Assembly: GCA_029945375.1 (NCBI GenBank)
Contig: CM057063.1
Location: 1,240,001-1,304,000, forward strand
From: Agaricus subrufescens
Taxonomy: Eukaryota > Basidiomycota > Agaricomycetes > Agaricales > Agaricaceae
Direction of reading: 5' to 3'
DNA length: 64,000 bases
Under the pieces are notes generated by a model. It was not told the origin of the DNA. It did not search any database and was given only the letters and a program-made list of their open reading frames with translations. This document shows positions 1 to 12,515 of this stretch, in pieces. A program made the position numbers and the translations under genes. Numbering within the stretch: the stretch's first letter is position 1; each line of letters begins with the position of its first letter.

Positions 1-2091
1 AAGGGAAAGTCGTCAGAAGCGGCGACTATGTCATGATTCGCCCCGAACATGTCATGACGCATGACAATACGGGTCCCGTTATAAGCAAGTTCGTGCAACA
101 CCACTACTTAGGTATCCCTGGTTAACTTAATTTTCCACAGGTTCAAATCCATTGGTGCCTCCAAAGTTCACAACCCACAACAACCGGTGTTCACTCTCGA
201 CCACGACCTACAAAACAAAACTTCAAAAAACCTAGCTAAATATGCTTCCATTGAGTCCTTCGCGAGGAAGCATGATATCGACTTTTTCCCTGCTGGTCGT
301 GGTATTGGCCATCAAATTCTCGTAGAGGAAGGATATGCTTTCCCTTACACTCTTACTGTCGCCAGTGATAGTCATAGCAACATGTACGGTGGCGTTGGGT
401 GTGTCGGAACGCCCATTGTCCGCACTGATGCTGCTGCCCTCTGGGCAACTGGGAAAACTTGGTGGCAGGTCCCTCGCATGGTCAAAGTCGAACTCAAGGG
501 TAAACTCGCTCCGGGAGTTACTGGAAAAGACGTCATTGTTGCGCTTTGCGGGTCATTTAACAAGGATGAGGTCCTCAATGCGGCTATCGAGTTCACTGGC
601 GATGGTATCAAAACCTTGACTATTGACGATCGTTTAACCATCGCCAATATGACGACGGAATGGGGTGCTCTCGTTGGTATATTCCCAGTCGACGAGACGA
701 CACTACAATGGTATGACAATACCCTCAACAAACTTGAATTACGCACCTTCTCCTCGAACAACTCAGGCATCCCCCCGCCTCCCACCCATCCACGTATCAA
801 TCGTTCACGACTCGACGCTATACGAAAAAGCATAATACAATCCGACCCCGAAGCCGAATACGCTTCTCACCTCGTTTTCGACCTGTCCAGCCTAGTTCCT
901 CACGTATCTGGACCTAATAGCGTCAAAGTGTCCACCCCCCTTCCTGTGCTCGAAGAAAAGAACATCGCCATCAATAAAGCCTATCTCGTCAGCTGTACAA
1001 ACTCTCGTCTGTCTGACATCGCCGCCGCAGCAGACGTCATGAAGGGGCACAAAGTTGCAGATGGTGTTGAGTTCTATATTGCCGCCGCAAGTTCTGCTGT
1101 TCAACAGGAGGCGGAGCTCCTCGGTCACTGGGACATACTCGTACAAGCAGGAGCGAAAACCCTTCCTGCAGGGTGTGGGCCCTGCATTGGTCTAGGGACA
1201 GGTCTTCTCCAAGAGGATGAGGTCGGGATCAGTGCCACAAACAGGAATTATAAGGGGCGTATGGGACATCCGAAGGCCCTGGCTTACCTTGCCAGCCCTG
1301 CAGTCGTTGCAGCCAGCGCAATCCGTGGTTATATCTGTAGCCCATCATCTCTGGACCGTACTACCCTCCCACCCACTCAAGCACCCACATTTTCATCCAC
1401 TCAGGCGCCACCACCTTCATCTGCCTCCACGACTCCGGCTGATGAACCCCTCATTGAAGGTTTCCCCCGTACTTTCAGTGGACCTCTCTTATTTGCTCCG
1501 CAAGACAATCTCAATACCGACGGTATTTACCCAGGGAAATATACATACCAGGATGACATTACGCTTGAACGTCAAGCTCAAGTCGTAATGGAGAACTACG
1601 ACTCGGAATTCGCTCCTCTCGTGGCATCTATGAACGCTAAACCAGGAGAATCTCAAGTCGCCCAGGATCTTAAGAATGGCGTAGTTTTGGTTGCTGGTTA
1701 TAACTTTGGTACTGGTTCGTCTCGTGAACAGGCGGCAACTGCCCTCAAGGCCGCTGGCATTCCTCTTGTTATCGCGGGCTCCTTTGGAGACATTTTCAAG
1801 AGGAACGCGATTAATAATGGTCTTGTGTGCATTGAATGCCCTGACCTTGTAAAAGATCTAACGGAGTCTTACGCGAAAGACGGAAAGAGGGGCTCAGGAG
1901 GAAGGAATGGGGAGATGACAGTAAACAAGGGCATTAATGTTAATGTTAACATGGCCACCGGCCAAGTTGATGTCACTGGCCCTCTAAATAAGACCTACTC
2001 CGTCCGGACAGTGGGACCCTCGGTCCAGGAACTCTGGCTCTGCGGCGGACTCGAAGGCTACATCCTCAAGGAGATTCAAGCCAACGCTTAG
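1..2091 (+). CDS. LYS4: Homoaconitase, mitochondrial (5' end outside window)
   Basis: Homoaconitase of the alpha-aminoadipate pathway: it converts homoaconitate to homoisocitrate in the mitochondrial matrix during fungal lysine synthesis. The window opens inside an exon that reads [20 protein letters not shown] and ends at 88. A 52 nt intron (89-140, GTTCGT...CAG) follows, then one long exon 141-2091. Aconitase-family hallmarks are clear: [24 protein letters not shown] and PAGCGPCIG (cysteines that ligate the 4Fe-4S cluster), [13 protein letters not shown], and the C-terminal swivel domain with [12 protein letters not shown] Pro/Ser/Thr-rich linker at 1340-1450 joins the catalytic and swivel domains, as is usual in fungal LYS4. 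About 665 residues are visible; yeast Lys4 has 693. The N-terminal presequence is missing. The gene is convergent with the next one, with about 100 bp between the stops. Confidence 0.95.
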
Positions 2092-2194
2092 AATACCATC
2101 GAATCAAAAGTAGATACGACACTGGATCTTAATTGGAATGTATCAACCGGTGATATACATATATACGGTTTTGAATGTTCAATGCTAGATGTTT

Positions 2195-4022
2195 TTACAG
2201 GGCCTGATTCCAAATATTGCGGCCGTTGATGGTGGCGTCTGGTAGATGACTTGTGACCTGGAGAACTGTATCCGGGGCGAACCGCTCCTGAAGAACGGCT
2301 AGTTTGGATCGATACTCATCGATGCCAATGTAAGCTCCACACATGCGGCGCTTTCCTGTGAAGGCAGAGCGACCGTGTAAAACGCGATGGTTATCAAGAA
2401 CTAGAGGCATGTTAAGTATAGTAGAAGATATGACGATTAAGGATAACGTACCAACAGCAGTCCCGGGCCGCAATTGCACCCAGTATTCAGAATCTTGATT
2501 TTTTAGGCCACTGTTCCATGCTCTGATGGCCTCGTACCTTCATATTCCAGAAGGGTGATTCATAGCTATGGATTGTATCCATGAATGGGGCTTACCATTT
2601 CTCAACTAAGTGAGGTTCCAAATGATTCATAACACTTCTGTCGTCGTTGTTCCAGCGCACTTGTACTAGTTCCCCTGTAGAGGAATCGTGCCCTAGGACA
2701 GGATAGCCAGACGGGGGGCTGGGTCGGTAAATTGATGTTGCGTCTCCTGCAGCGTGTGCAGGAATAGGGACTTTGGAAAGGATGCCGTATAATTCTGGGT
2801 ATAGTTCCTTCAGAATACTGGCAACATAGAAACCATCAACAAGTAGCGTAGCACCACCACTTCCACTTTTATGGGAAAGAAGATGGAATAATTGAAGACC
2901 AGCGGGATCCGTCTACGATGATGGAGGTGAGGCAATTTTTGTATCTGATTAACAAAAACACAAACGTAGTAGGTGTTGTCTGTATGTGCGCCGAGTGCCA
3001 TCGTGGTATACGCAGTATCACCCTTGGCAAGATCAGAAGTGAAATCCCAAAAACGCCCATCTACAGACAATTAATCATCCATGCCATTCATGAAGTTGGA
3101 TGGTGTGCACTTACATTGTGTCTCGCGGATAAACCCGATGCGTTCTGCTAGCTTTTCAGTTGCCTCTGGTGTCTGAGGAACGTCGGAAACGAAGGAAAAT
3201 CCAAATTGGTCCTAAACATAAACCGTCAACATCTAACATTCATTCCCCGAGTGAATAAAGCCGTGACTCACGATATTGGTCAACCACTTAAAAAGACCGA
3301 TCTCGTCTTGTGCCATGACTTCATTATAGGTCACAGCAGGCGGAGATTTTGCTATATTTGCCCCCCACGGAATCTTCCTACTGACATCAGCGCACTGAAC
3401 AGTGAGACGTTACGGTCCGGCGCACTCAGCAGAAGTCATTCTACGACCGATCGGGGGATCATATGAATTGCGCTGAAGCCAAGACCAAGGATAGAGCGAC
3501 ACATGTTCTTGAGAGTCCCCTTGATGAGTGTATAATCAGCGAAATTGCATTACAACCGATTGAATTGCACACGAACAAGTAATTTGCAAGCCATCGAGAG
3601 TAGATACTACTTTGAGCGGTTTTATTTGAGTTGGGATCTAGATATGCTTGTATTAATGATCGGCGACCTTCCAGTGTCTTCCCAAACACTCACGTTGAAT
3701 GTATCTAGCAGCCGTTGTTTCGTGATAGGGTGGAAACATTGAGAACACCGACAGTGATCGCGCAACCAAATATTGTGGCTGAAAGGTCGGTAATGAGAGA
3801 CAACATGAGGGCCTGTGTGTGTGCAGAAACTCACAATTTCGACTGTGCCTTCGTATTCCACCTAACGCTTACCTGACGGTCGTCTATGTCGAGACTTGGG
3901 AGACCATCTGGCTTCACATCTGACACCAAAGGTCCATGGAGGTCGGTTATCGGCTGGGTCCCTGTTGCAGCTGATGCGAACGCCCTAGCAGATCGAGCAA
4001 CAAACGGCCTGCCATGAGACTG
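2195..4022 (-). CDS. N-epsilon-trimethyllysine dioxygenase (carnitine biosynthesis), N-terminus unresolved
   Basis: Fe(II)/2-oxoglutarate dioxygenase that hydroxylates trimethyllysine, the first step of carnitine synthesis. Ten exons join in frame: 4022-3835, 3778-3694, 3637-3577, 3519-3414, 3380-3272, 3211-3115, 3060-2966, 2912-2596, 2537-2452 and 2400-2195, giving 449 residues; human TMLHE has 421. The N-terminal DUF971-like zinc domain shows HNIWLRDHCRCSQCFHP. The catalytic double-stranded beta-helix shows ETQYGRFWDFTSDLAKGDTAY, the iron-binding HTD (AHTDNTYY) and the distal His in NHRVLHGRSAF. The motif around YGRFW favours trimethyllysine rather than gamma-butyrobetaine dioxygenase. The first visible exon begins right after an in-frame TAG that fits a splice acceptor, so the start codon must lie in an upstream exon. 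A Met-, Arg- and Ser-rich candidate presequence lies antisense at about 4060-4200, but I could not join it in frame. One predicted intron (3381-3413) is only 33 nt. Confidence 0.9.
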
Positions 4023-4204
4023 CTAGAAAGCGAGACCTTTTTAGCCGGTGATGGATCAATTTAAGAGGGCGGAACTTGCAGACGGAAAGCGGCGATATAG
4101 ACTGATTATCGAACCACCTGTGCGGATTGCGTTTGGGGGTAAGGAGGTGGAAACAGCGGCTAAGAGGCTACGACAAGCTAGCATGAGGGTAAGAGGTGCC
4201 CACT

Positions 4205-5579
4205 GTCCAGGAGCTTGCAGTGGGACTCCCCGTGACGAAATCCGGAATATTCATCAAGGGCCGGCCGCATCTTATTTGTGGCGCTTAATGCCCAGTTACA
4301 TACCTCCTTCCTACCGCTGTCTCGTACCACACGTCGATTGTTCTGCCTGCCCTGGACTACCTCGACTTTCCATCAGATATTTTCTGAACGTCCCAGAGTG
4401 TCTCTCAGCTGATCAAGGCATGACTACTATAGTGTTCAGGTCTCTTTTGTCCTTCCCCTTGAACGGGAGGAGCTTTACAAGGGACTTTCCTAGAAGCTAT
4501 CCTACTCTAACTCTGCTCCATTGGCGTTCAACCCAAATGTTTATCGAGAGTGCTCCTCACCAGAACGCTTCACCAATTCAACTTTGATACAGTGGTGCTA
4601 CGGTTATTCTATCTGGATGCAACCCGACAGCTGTGTCGAGACCACCAAACTTCTCAGTGTCCCAAAGTTGGACCCTGTCAAGTAACTTGAATTGCAGCGT
4701 GAGGAACTGGATATAACACATGCTACTCTTAGTCTCTCCAGCTTGAAGTAGCTATCCGCGAGCGTTGAGGACACGATCTGAGGGCTGTAAGACTCTCACT
4801 TGTTCAGTCTTTATGTCATCGGTCAATATAACCTACCTAATGCATCACACGCCTAGATGCAGTTTAACTCATCGAAGACGTGATTTTCGTTTCCTTGTTC
4901 CACCAAGAAAAAAGGAAAAGAAAAAGAAAAAGACTCGGTTTGGTCCATTCTCGGTATTCCGAGATGCTCTTTTCCCAGTCATACAGCTGACGCATTGGTC
5001 AACGTGTTAATACACGAAGAATATGGCTAGATCAGCCCAGTGAGACCATCCCAGTGAGACTGTTTCCGTTGACTACGCTGGCGCCAAGCCAGCCATGACT
5101 GTCAAGTTTGTCATCTCTCAGTCACTTAAACAACACCTAGTAAGCTGTCATCCCACACATCCATGTAGGGTCATCTCGCTCACCTATCCACCAGCGCCGT
5201 GCACACCTCCTTCAGTACCAGCATTATCTTAGCTTTCCATGTCCTTTGTTTTTTCAATAGATGTTAAACGATATTTTTCTCAATGTATACAATGCAGTAT
5301 AAACAGATCTCGAACGACTACATCAATTTCATTTTTGATCCGTTGGGTATCTAGAACATATGGTTTCGTAGATGCGATGTCGCAACGAACCAGAATAAGG
5401 CTATTCGCCCAACAATATGAGACTTAGGTAACAGGGTGGATGTTATTCGGCTGGATCTCGCTGGACTATGAAGTAGGGGTTCTCGGCAATATTCGGTTGG
5501 GTTCGGTCGGCCGAAGCCGTGACTCGATGCCGCCCCCAAAAAATACATAACTTGTTCAACCAACTTTTCATTTGCGTCC
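4205..5579. other. Gene-free stretch
   Basis: About 1.4 kb with no supported gene. A 179-residue open frame at 4048-4587 (+) has no recognisable motif and partly overlies the probable 5' exon of the dioxygenase. A purine-rich run (A with interspersed G) sits at 4911-4933. The last few hundred bases should contain the ILV5 promoter, but no clear TATA box was seen. Confidence 0.6.
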
Positions 5580-7143
5580 ATGGCTTCTTTCGCTTCTCGC
5601 TCTGCTTCTCAAGCTCTTCGTGCTTCACGTCGCGCCTCCGCTGTTGTAGCGAGGGCTGCCCTTAAACCCCAGGCAGCCTCCTTTTCACTTCTAGCCAGGA
5701 CCGCGTCTGCAAAAGTACCCCTTGCTCCTGCTTTCCAAGTGCGTACTGGATTCGCTCAGAACTGAACTATGAGATTGATGTGTACATAGAGCGTGCGAGG
5801 TGTCAAGACCCTTGACTTTGCTGGCACTAAGGAAACTGTTTACGAACGCTCCGACTGGCCCTTGGCTAAACTTCAAGACTACTTCAAGAACGACACACTT
5901 GCTCTCATTGGGTATGGTTCGCAAGGCCATGGCCAAGGTTTGAATGCCCGTGACAATGGTCTCAATGTCATTGTCGGTGTTCGTGAGGGCGGAGAAAGCT
6001 GGAAGCAAGCCATAGAGGATGGCTGGGTATGCTGACTCCTCATTGTCTTGTCTCATGTTGCACTAAAAATTTTCATATTCAGGTTCCCGGAGAGACTCTT
6101 TTCCCTATCAACGAGGCTATCCAGAAGGGTACTATTATCATGAACCTGCTTTCTGATGCTGCCCAATCCCAGACGTGGTCAGAAATTGCTCCTCTTATCA
6201 CTCCTGGAAAGACCCTGTACTTCTCCCATGGTTTCTCTGTGGTTTACAAAGAAGACACGAAGGTTATACCACCCAAGGACGTTGACGTTATTCTCGTCGC
6301 CCCTAAGGGTTCTGGTCGAACCGTCCGCACTCTCTTCAAGGAGGGTCGTGGTATCAACTCCTCTATCGCTGTCTGGCAAGATGTCACTGGAAAAGCTAAA
6401 GAGAAGGCCATTGCCATTGGTGTTGGTATTGGGTCGGGTTACATGTACGAGACTACCTTCCAAAAGGAGGTTTACTCAGACCTCTATGGTGAGCGTGGAG
6501 TGGTAAGTTGAATTCATTCGGTTTCTGGTTTTCAAAAGTAGATGCTCACCGCTATTTTCTTCGCTATTTCCAGCTCATGGGCGCCATTCGTATGTCATGG
6601 TCTCTTAGTGACTGCGTCATCCATCAACTGACTGTTCTTCGCAGAGGGTCTTTTCTTAGCTCAGTACCAAGTGCTCCGTAAGAATGGTCATTCACCCTCG
6701 GAAGCCTTCAATGAAACTGTCGAGGAGGCTACACAATCTCTGTACCCATTGATCGGTCAAAAGGGGTGAGTCTCAAATCATTCTGCCCTCGATATAGTTC
6801 AAACTAAGTTCTATAAATAGTATGGATTATATGTTTAACGCCTGCTCGACAACGGCCCGTCGTGGTGCTCTTGATTGGGCACCTGTCTTTGAAAAGGCCA
6901 ATGTTCCCATCTTCGAGAAGCTTTACCAGAGCGTGCGAGATGGAACTGAAACCCGGAAATCTCTTGAGTACAATAGCCGATCCACCTATCGACAAGATCT
7001 CGCTAAGGAATTGGCTGAAATTGACAACCAGGAGATCTGGCGCGCAGGTGTGTACAATCGGTGATTAGGGGAGGATATTTGTTGACCCAATTTTTACAGG
7101 CAAGGTCGTCCGCTCGCTGCGTCCTGACTACAAACCCGAGTAA
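5580..7143 (+). CDS. ILV5: Ketol-acid reductoisomerase, mitochondrial
   Basis: Acetohydroxyacid isomeroreductase: the NADPH- and Mg-dependent second step of valine/isoleucine synthesis, in mitochondria. Seven exons join in frame: 5580-5738, 5790-6026, 6083-6502, 6574-6589, 6645-6765, 6821-7047 and 7100-7143, giving 407 residues; yeast Ilv5 has 395. Exon 1 is an Arg/Ser/Ala-rich mitochondrial presequence without acidic residues. The Rossmann NADPH site reads LIGYGSQGHGQ (about residue 85). The knotted C-terminal domain includes ETTFQKEVYSDLYGERGVL and the conserved acidic metal ligands (VEEATQSLYPLI, KELAEIDNQEIW). The fourth exon is only 16 nt, encoding LMGAI plus one base. ATG at 5580 is the first in-frame Met and starts the presequence. 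Confidence 0.97.
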
Positions 7144-8233
7144 ACCCTAAAAAAGGGGCCGCTGACCTAAAAGCACCCTCGTGGTGCATTCGTTGAATTT
7201 GGCATTTCTATGTATTTGTATATATACCTCTTTTGTTTGCTTAATTACACCCATTGACTGTGGACAGCTACACAATAATTGTCACTATGCCTTTGGCTGC
7301 TATATATAGACCCAAGGCTGTTCCTCAGATTATGTGACATATTTTTCGGACGTCTACACGTAATATGCGAGCGTGAGTTGAATGTGTTTCGGGGGATGCT
7401 GAAGGTTTTGAAGGTTAGAATACCAAGCCTTTAGCAGGTGATGAAGATCGAGTTCCGCTAATAGTGATTGATATGAGATACTACAACCAGACACTACATG
7501 TGACGATCGCGCATTGCAGAAGGGTCTGTTCCCTGGCAACAGATGATTCTCGAGAGCTAAGAATCTGAATTCCCCCGTGGAAGACGATGAAACCATATGA
7601 CTTGTATCCAGTCGGGTCAGGCTGTTGACAAACGAGCTCGTCGCTCGACGACCACTCCTCTAATCAGTACTATGTAGTTGAGATATATGTTTACTTATAG
7701 TTGCTGGGAAACGCGAGTTGTTACCAAAACGTATGCAAACTCATGCATTGATGTCCAAGACTATTGCGCAACCTGGCCATTCGCTCGACAATGGACCTGA
7801 TTTCTTGGCTCCCCAACGCGCTGTTTCATCTAGGCCGCCTCTGTGACCCATTTATCCGAACCAGGTTCCGTTTTTTTGTTTCCGGTTGACGGCATCATCT
7901 TGTTGTCAAGACTCGGAACTTTCGGTCACCGTATCTGTCAAATGGTGATGTGATGTGTCCCCGTATATAAACAATTCATACTGTTGATAGTTGTAACGAA
8001 ACGGTAAATGGAGATTGATCTAACAAACAATACTTATATCTCGTGCAGATGGAATGATAGCTCTCATCTCTTTCCCTCCCCTTCCTCCCTGTTGTTACGA
8101 CTTGAGCTCCCGGCAGAGCATTTCTCTTCCCTTCTCTCACATTCAATCCTTCTTTTTAAACCCCTCTTGAAGAGGACTGCTTGATTTACAGTTCATAAAA
8201 CACTATAAACATCCAAAAACTCTATTTTCCAAG
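7144..8233. promoter_or_regulatory. Intergenic region with likely protease promoter
   Basis: About 1.1 kb without a gene, between ILV5 and the first aspartic protease. A TATA-like TATATAAA lies at 7964-7971. It is followed by a pyrimidine-rich tract (about 8070-8160), as is common upstream of fungal transcription starts. If the TATA is used, the 5' UTR is roughly 200-240 nt. The promoter role is inferred from sequence alone. Confidence 0.45.
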
Positions 8234-10260
8234 ATGCAACTCCATGTGTCGTTTATGACCTTGTTAACCGGCATCTTTGTCGTTCTTTCAAACACTGTCT
8301 CTATCAATGCTCTGCCAGTTTCAGAAAAGAGGACTCCGGGCGTTGTGACTCTTCCACTCAAAAGGGTCCCAATGTCTCGTTCACTTCACCCCCAAATTGT
8401 ACGTCCCCTTGGTAGCTCATCTTCTGTAAAAGATCTTTGATGTCTGATTCATATCATTGTGTGTAGCTCCTGCAACAGCACATCAACCGCAGTAATCGTC
8501 GTCTTGCCAAAATGTGTGGTCGTGATGAACCCACGACTGAGGAACTTGAACAACATCTTGTTAGACGAGTGATCTCCGTGGAGGGATTAGCAGGCCTCGA
8601 GAAACGTTACGATCGCCATGGCGTTCCCAAAGCCAAGGCCAAAGGTGGTTCTAACAAGGCAGCTTCCTCCAAAGCAGGCCAACAAGCCGATGGTTCTGGG
8701 CGTCAAGGTAAAAATGGATCAACCAAAGGAACTGCTGCGGCAGGTGCTGTCGGCGCTGGTGCTGGCGCTGCAGGTGCAAACAGTAACTCAACGGCCGGGG
8801 CACAAGTCGGTGGCAACACTGCGTTAGTATTGTTTCCTTTTCCAAGTTGTCAGCAAGCTCAATATGTACTATTGGCAGTGTCGCCACTCCAGACAGTGTT
8901 ACGAAAGCTGGTGCTCCCGGTGCTGCTAATTCCCTTGGGCTCGATATCGAGTAAGCTCAAAGTTGTCAGCGGCCGGAGCCTTTTCTAAAACATCATAGGG
9001 CGCAAGATGTTGGTTACCTAGCGACAGTACAAATCGGCACCCCACCCCGGGACTTTTCAATTCTCATGGACTCCGGTTCCGCCGATTTCTGGGTTGGCGC
9101 TGAAGGATGTCAATCACAAGGTGGAGGTGATTGTGTAAGTATCGTTCGTGAAGCTAGTCGGAACAACACCTTACGGTTCAACGTTCTAGGGCAATCATCA
9201 ATTCCTTGGGGCTCAGTCTTCTAGTTCTTTTGTCGACACAAAACAGCCCTTCTCCGTTACATATGGCACTGGGCAAGTCTCCGGAGACATCGTAACGGAT
9301 GATGTGAGCATCGCCACTCTTCCACTAAAGCAGCACACGTTTGGAACAGCTTCGACCGAAAGTGTTGACTTCTCGGACAATAGCACTCCGTTTGATGGCC
9401 TAATGGGTCTTGCGCAATCTGTAAGAGACAGTTGATGGCCGGTGGTAGAGATTCTGACATTGTTACTCATTCAGAAATTATCTGAACAAAAGGCTCTTAC
9501 GCCAATTGAAGCTCTGGCTAAGCAGGGAACAGTGAAGGCTGCTGTAGTGGGCTATAAGATCTCTCGCCTTTCGGACGGCAAGAACGACGGTGAAATCACT
9601 TTTGGGTCAGTAATATCTCCGGCCAGCAGTGAAGCGTTCTGACTCGCAAGTATAGTGACGTTGATCCTGCGAAGTTTGACGCTGCCTCTGTCGTCAAGCT
9701 TGCTAACGTGAACACGCAAGGATTCTGGGAAGCTAGTATGGATGCCGTCTCTGTTGATGGCACTGATGTTGGCCTTACCGGTCGTACCGCCATCCTTGAC
9801 ACCGGTTTGTTGCTCTCAGGCTTCTGAAGAGTGGACACATCGTTAACATCGTACCGGTTTTTAGGCACCACTTTGATCATTGCTCCCCAAGATGATGCTT
9901 TAGCGGTACATGCTACCATCCCGGGAGCTCAAGCTGATGGCCAAGGTGGTTTCACCGTCCCTTGCAACACACAAGCCTCGGTTGCCCTTACTTTCGGTGG
10001 AAGGGCATTCAAAATCAACCCAGCCGATATTGCTTTCCAACCCCTGGATCCTACTGACCCTAATGGTGACTGCGTGTCCGGAATCGGATCCGGAAATATT
10101 GGAGGTGCTCAAGAGTGGCTCGTGAGTTACTTCTGCAACTGTTACCGATAACCCTTGTCTCATTTTTTTTACTACTTAGGTTGGTGACGTGTTCCTGAAG
10201 AATGCATACTTCTCTACGGACGTCGGTAACAATCAACTAAGTCTAGCAGACCTCGTTTAG
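8234..10260 (+). CDS. Secreted pepsin-like aspartic protease (A1 family), copy 1
   Basis: Pepsin-fold endopeptidase predicted to be secreted. Nine exons join in frame: 8234-8398, 8467-8822, 8879-8950, 8999-9134, 9190-9420, 9475-9605, 9656-9804, 9865-10121 and 10180-10260, giving 525 residues. A signal peptide occupies about residues 1-26 (hydrophobic core, then NALP). A long propeptide follows, with a Gly/Ala/Ser/Lys low-complexity linker at about residues 110-185. The first catalytic Asp is in ILMDSGSADFWVG (near 222) and the second in ILDTGTTLI (near 411). The flap Tyr is in FSVTYGTGQVSGD, and the C-terminal VGDVFLKNAYF matches the family. DSGSADFW replaces the usual DTGSS, as in the tandem neighbour. 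The next gene is a paralogue in the same orientation, 333 bp downstream. Confidence 0.93.
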
Positions 10261-10593
10261 ACTTTTGTTTCGCATTCAATTCGCGTCGCATGCATGTACG
10301 CATATTTACTGTAATATATGGGAAGGGAGGAGGAACCCTAAATCCAGAGGGAGTGAGTGGATTTGATGATAATGCACAAACGTATTGTGGCAGACGGTGG
10401 CTTCTCAAAAACGTGACTTAATAATGCGACCCGAAGCTTCAGAGGTGCGTTCAAGAAGTGTGGTGGGTCGCGAGGCTGCCATTCAATTTTCATTCAACAA
10501 CGTTGTCAGCAAGCCTGTCTGGTCATTCACTCGTCGTCACCCTCCTTAACTTCAACTCCTTCCCTCTTTCACCCACTTGCTTGAGGAACTGAT

Positions 10594-12515
10594 ATGAGAC
10601 TAGGAATTCTTGTTCCAACTTTTGTAGCGTTGAGTATCGTCCCTCCTGGCTTCTCTGCACGACCAGCAGCAGTGACTATTTCGGTCCCTCTTGAGCTGAG
10701 GGCAGATCCTCAACTTTCCTCCGATGGATATCTTCCCTCCGCAGTAGTAAGTAGGGGACAAACACTCTAGGCTGAATGTAGACCTCAGCAAAATATTTTC
10801 TAGCTCCATCAGCAGCATGTGAATCGCGGTGTTGGGCGATTGGCTCGTATGAAGGGTGGGGTGCCCCCGGCCCACTGCGAACTGTGGGCTGAAATCTCCA
10901 ATCGCCTCCCTATTTACCTCCAGAACTTGGAGCCCATTCAAACATCAGACAATGCTGTAATTTTGATGACCGAAAACCTCTCATCTTCGGGTCTCGTGCC
11001 TTCGATTCGAAGCTTGACTCCAACCGTAATCCAATCAGCAGCCGCCACTTTGCCGAAAAATCTGGACATTGAAATTCTGTGCGTGTTCTATCTATGGTGG
11101 CTAACCTTATAATTTTCTAAACCTTCAAATTTAGATCCAACAACTTTGGGTGTATGTGTTCTATCGAGAACATCTATCTGGATGCTCGAGTTAATGAAAA
11201 AAATCTAGACATTACCAGACTTGAGTTAGGAACCCCACCTCGGATCTTCTCGCTTCTGATAGACTCGGGTTCTGCTGACTTCTGGGTCGGTGGCGAAGGA
11301 TGTCGCGGAAAAGGCGGTCAAAGCTGTGTGCGCTTCTAGCACCAAATAAAAAGCTTATTACTTTTATCTTACTTTTTTTATCTACAGGGAAATCACACGT
11401 ATCTAGGATCTAATAGCAGTTCGACTTTCAAAGACCTACACAAACCCTGGTCGATCGGTTATAATACTGGCGAGGTTTCGGGGACTATTGTACAAGATGA
11501 TATTACAATAGCTGGTTTGCACCAAAAGGGATTTGAGTTTGGGGTAGCTTTGACTGAAAGTTCTGAGTTCACGAGGTGAAGGTTTTTTCTTTCATTTACG
11601 ATGTGATACGCAAATTAAGTGTTTTACAGACAGGATGTTGTCTTTGATGGACTCGCAGGCTTGGCCAAATCAGTAAGCACTCACTTTTCAACTTGTTCGC
11701 CTTTTGACAGTTCGTAGGCCATCTCTTCGCAACGGACACTCCCCCTTGTCGAAAGTCTCCGTAAATTTGGAGTTCTGCAGCATGCCATAGTCTCATTGAA
11801 AATACCTCGCCTCACGGATAACAAGCGTGGCGGTGAAATGACACTTGGTGGTATGAACCCTGAGAAATACGATGCCCGTTCTTCGGTCGTGGTCAAGAAT
11901 GTCAATCAATTTGGGTTCTGGGAAACACCAATCAGTCAAGTTAAGATCGGAGGCAAGGCAATTGGGTGGACGAATCGCACCGGAATCTTGGATACAGGGA
12001 CTGTGCGTACATGTTTCAATCTCTGATAAATCAAAAACTGTTCTAAGCGTTTCGACCCTAGGCACTTTTACTTGCGCCTAGCCAGGTAACTAAGAGACGT
12101 CTAGGCCCTTTATTATCTAGTCGCTGATAACGGATGCAATCAGGATGTCGATGCGATCCATTCCCGGATTCCTGGGGCCACAAAAAGGGACGGCAGTTGG
12201 ACTGTACCCTGCAGGACTAAAACGTCCCTTTCAATTACTATCGGCAAAGTTGACTTCCCCATCGATCCTCGAGATCTCGCTTTTATCCCTCTCGATTCTG
12301 ATGATACTGATGGTGATTGTTGGTCTGGCATCAGTGCAGGCACAGTTGGGCCATTTCAGTTGCCGACAACATGGCTGGTATGTGACGTTAAGTCAATGAC
12401 ACAGCTGTTGGCTAACCCGTCGCTTAAGCTTGGAGACACATTTCTAAAAAATGTCTATCACAGCATGAATGCGGATGAAGGAAAAAACGAAATCACGTTC
12501 GCGAAACTCAAGTAG
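10594..12515 (+). CDS. Secreted pepsin-like aspartic protease (A1 family), copy 2
   Basis: Tandem paralogue of the preceding protease. Ten exons join in frame: 10594-10746, 10804-11078, 11135-11151, 11209-11327, 11388-11575, 11630-11672, 11718-12002, 12062-12085, 12144-12377 and 12429-12515, giving 474 residues. The start is the ATG opening a Leu/Val-rich signal peptide that ends near GFSA. The active-site motifs are LLIDSGSADFWVG (Asp near 167) and ILDTGTALLLAPS (Asp near 357). The flap Tyr is in WSIGYNTGEVSG. The Gly/Ala-rich linker of copy 1 is absent. The 17 nt and 24 nt exons reproduce the exon junctions expected from copy 1, so they look genuine. Divergence between the copies is considerable, so the duplication is probably not recent. 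Confidence 0.92.
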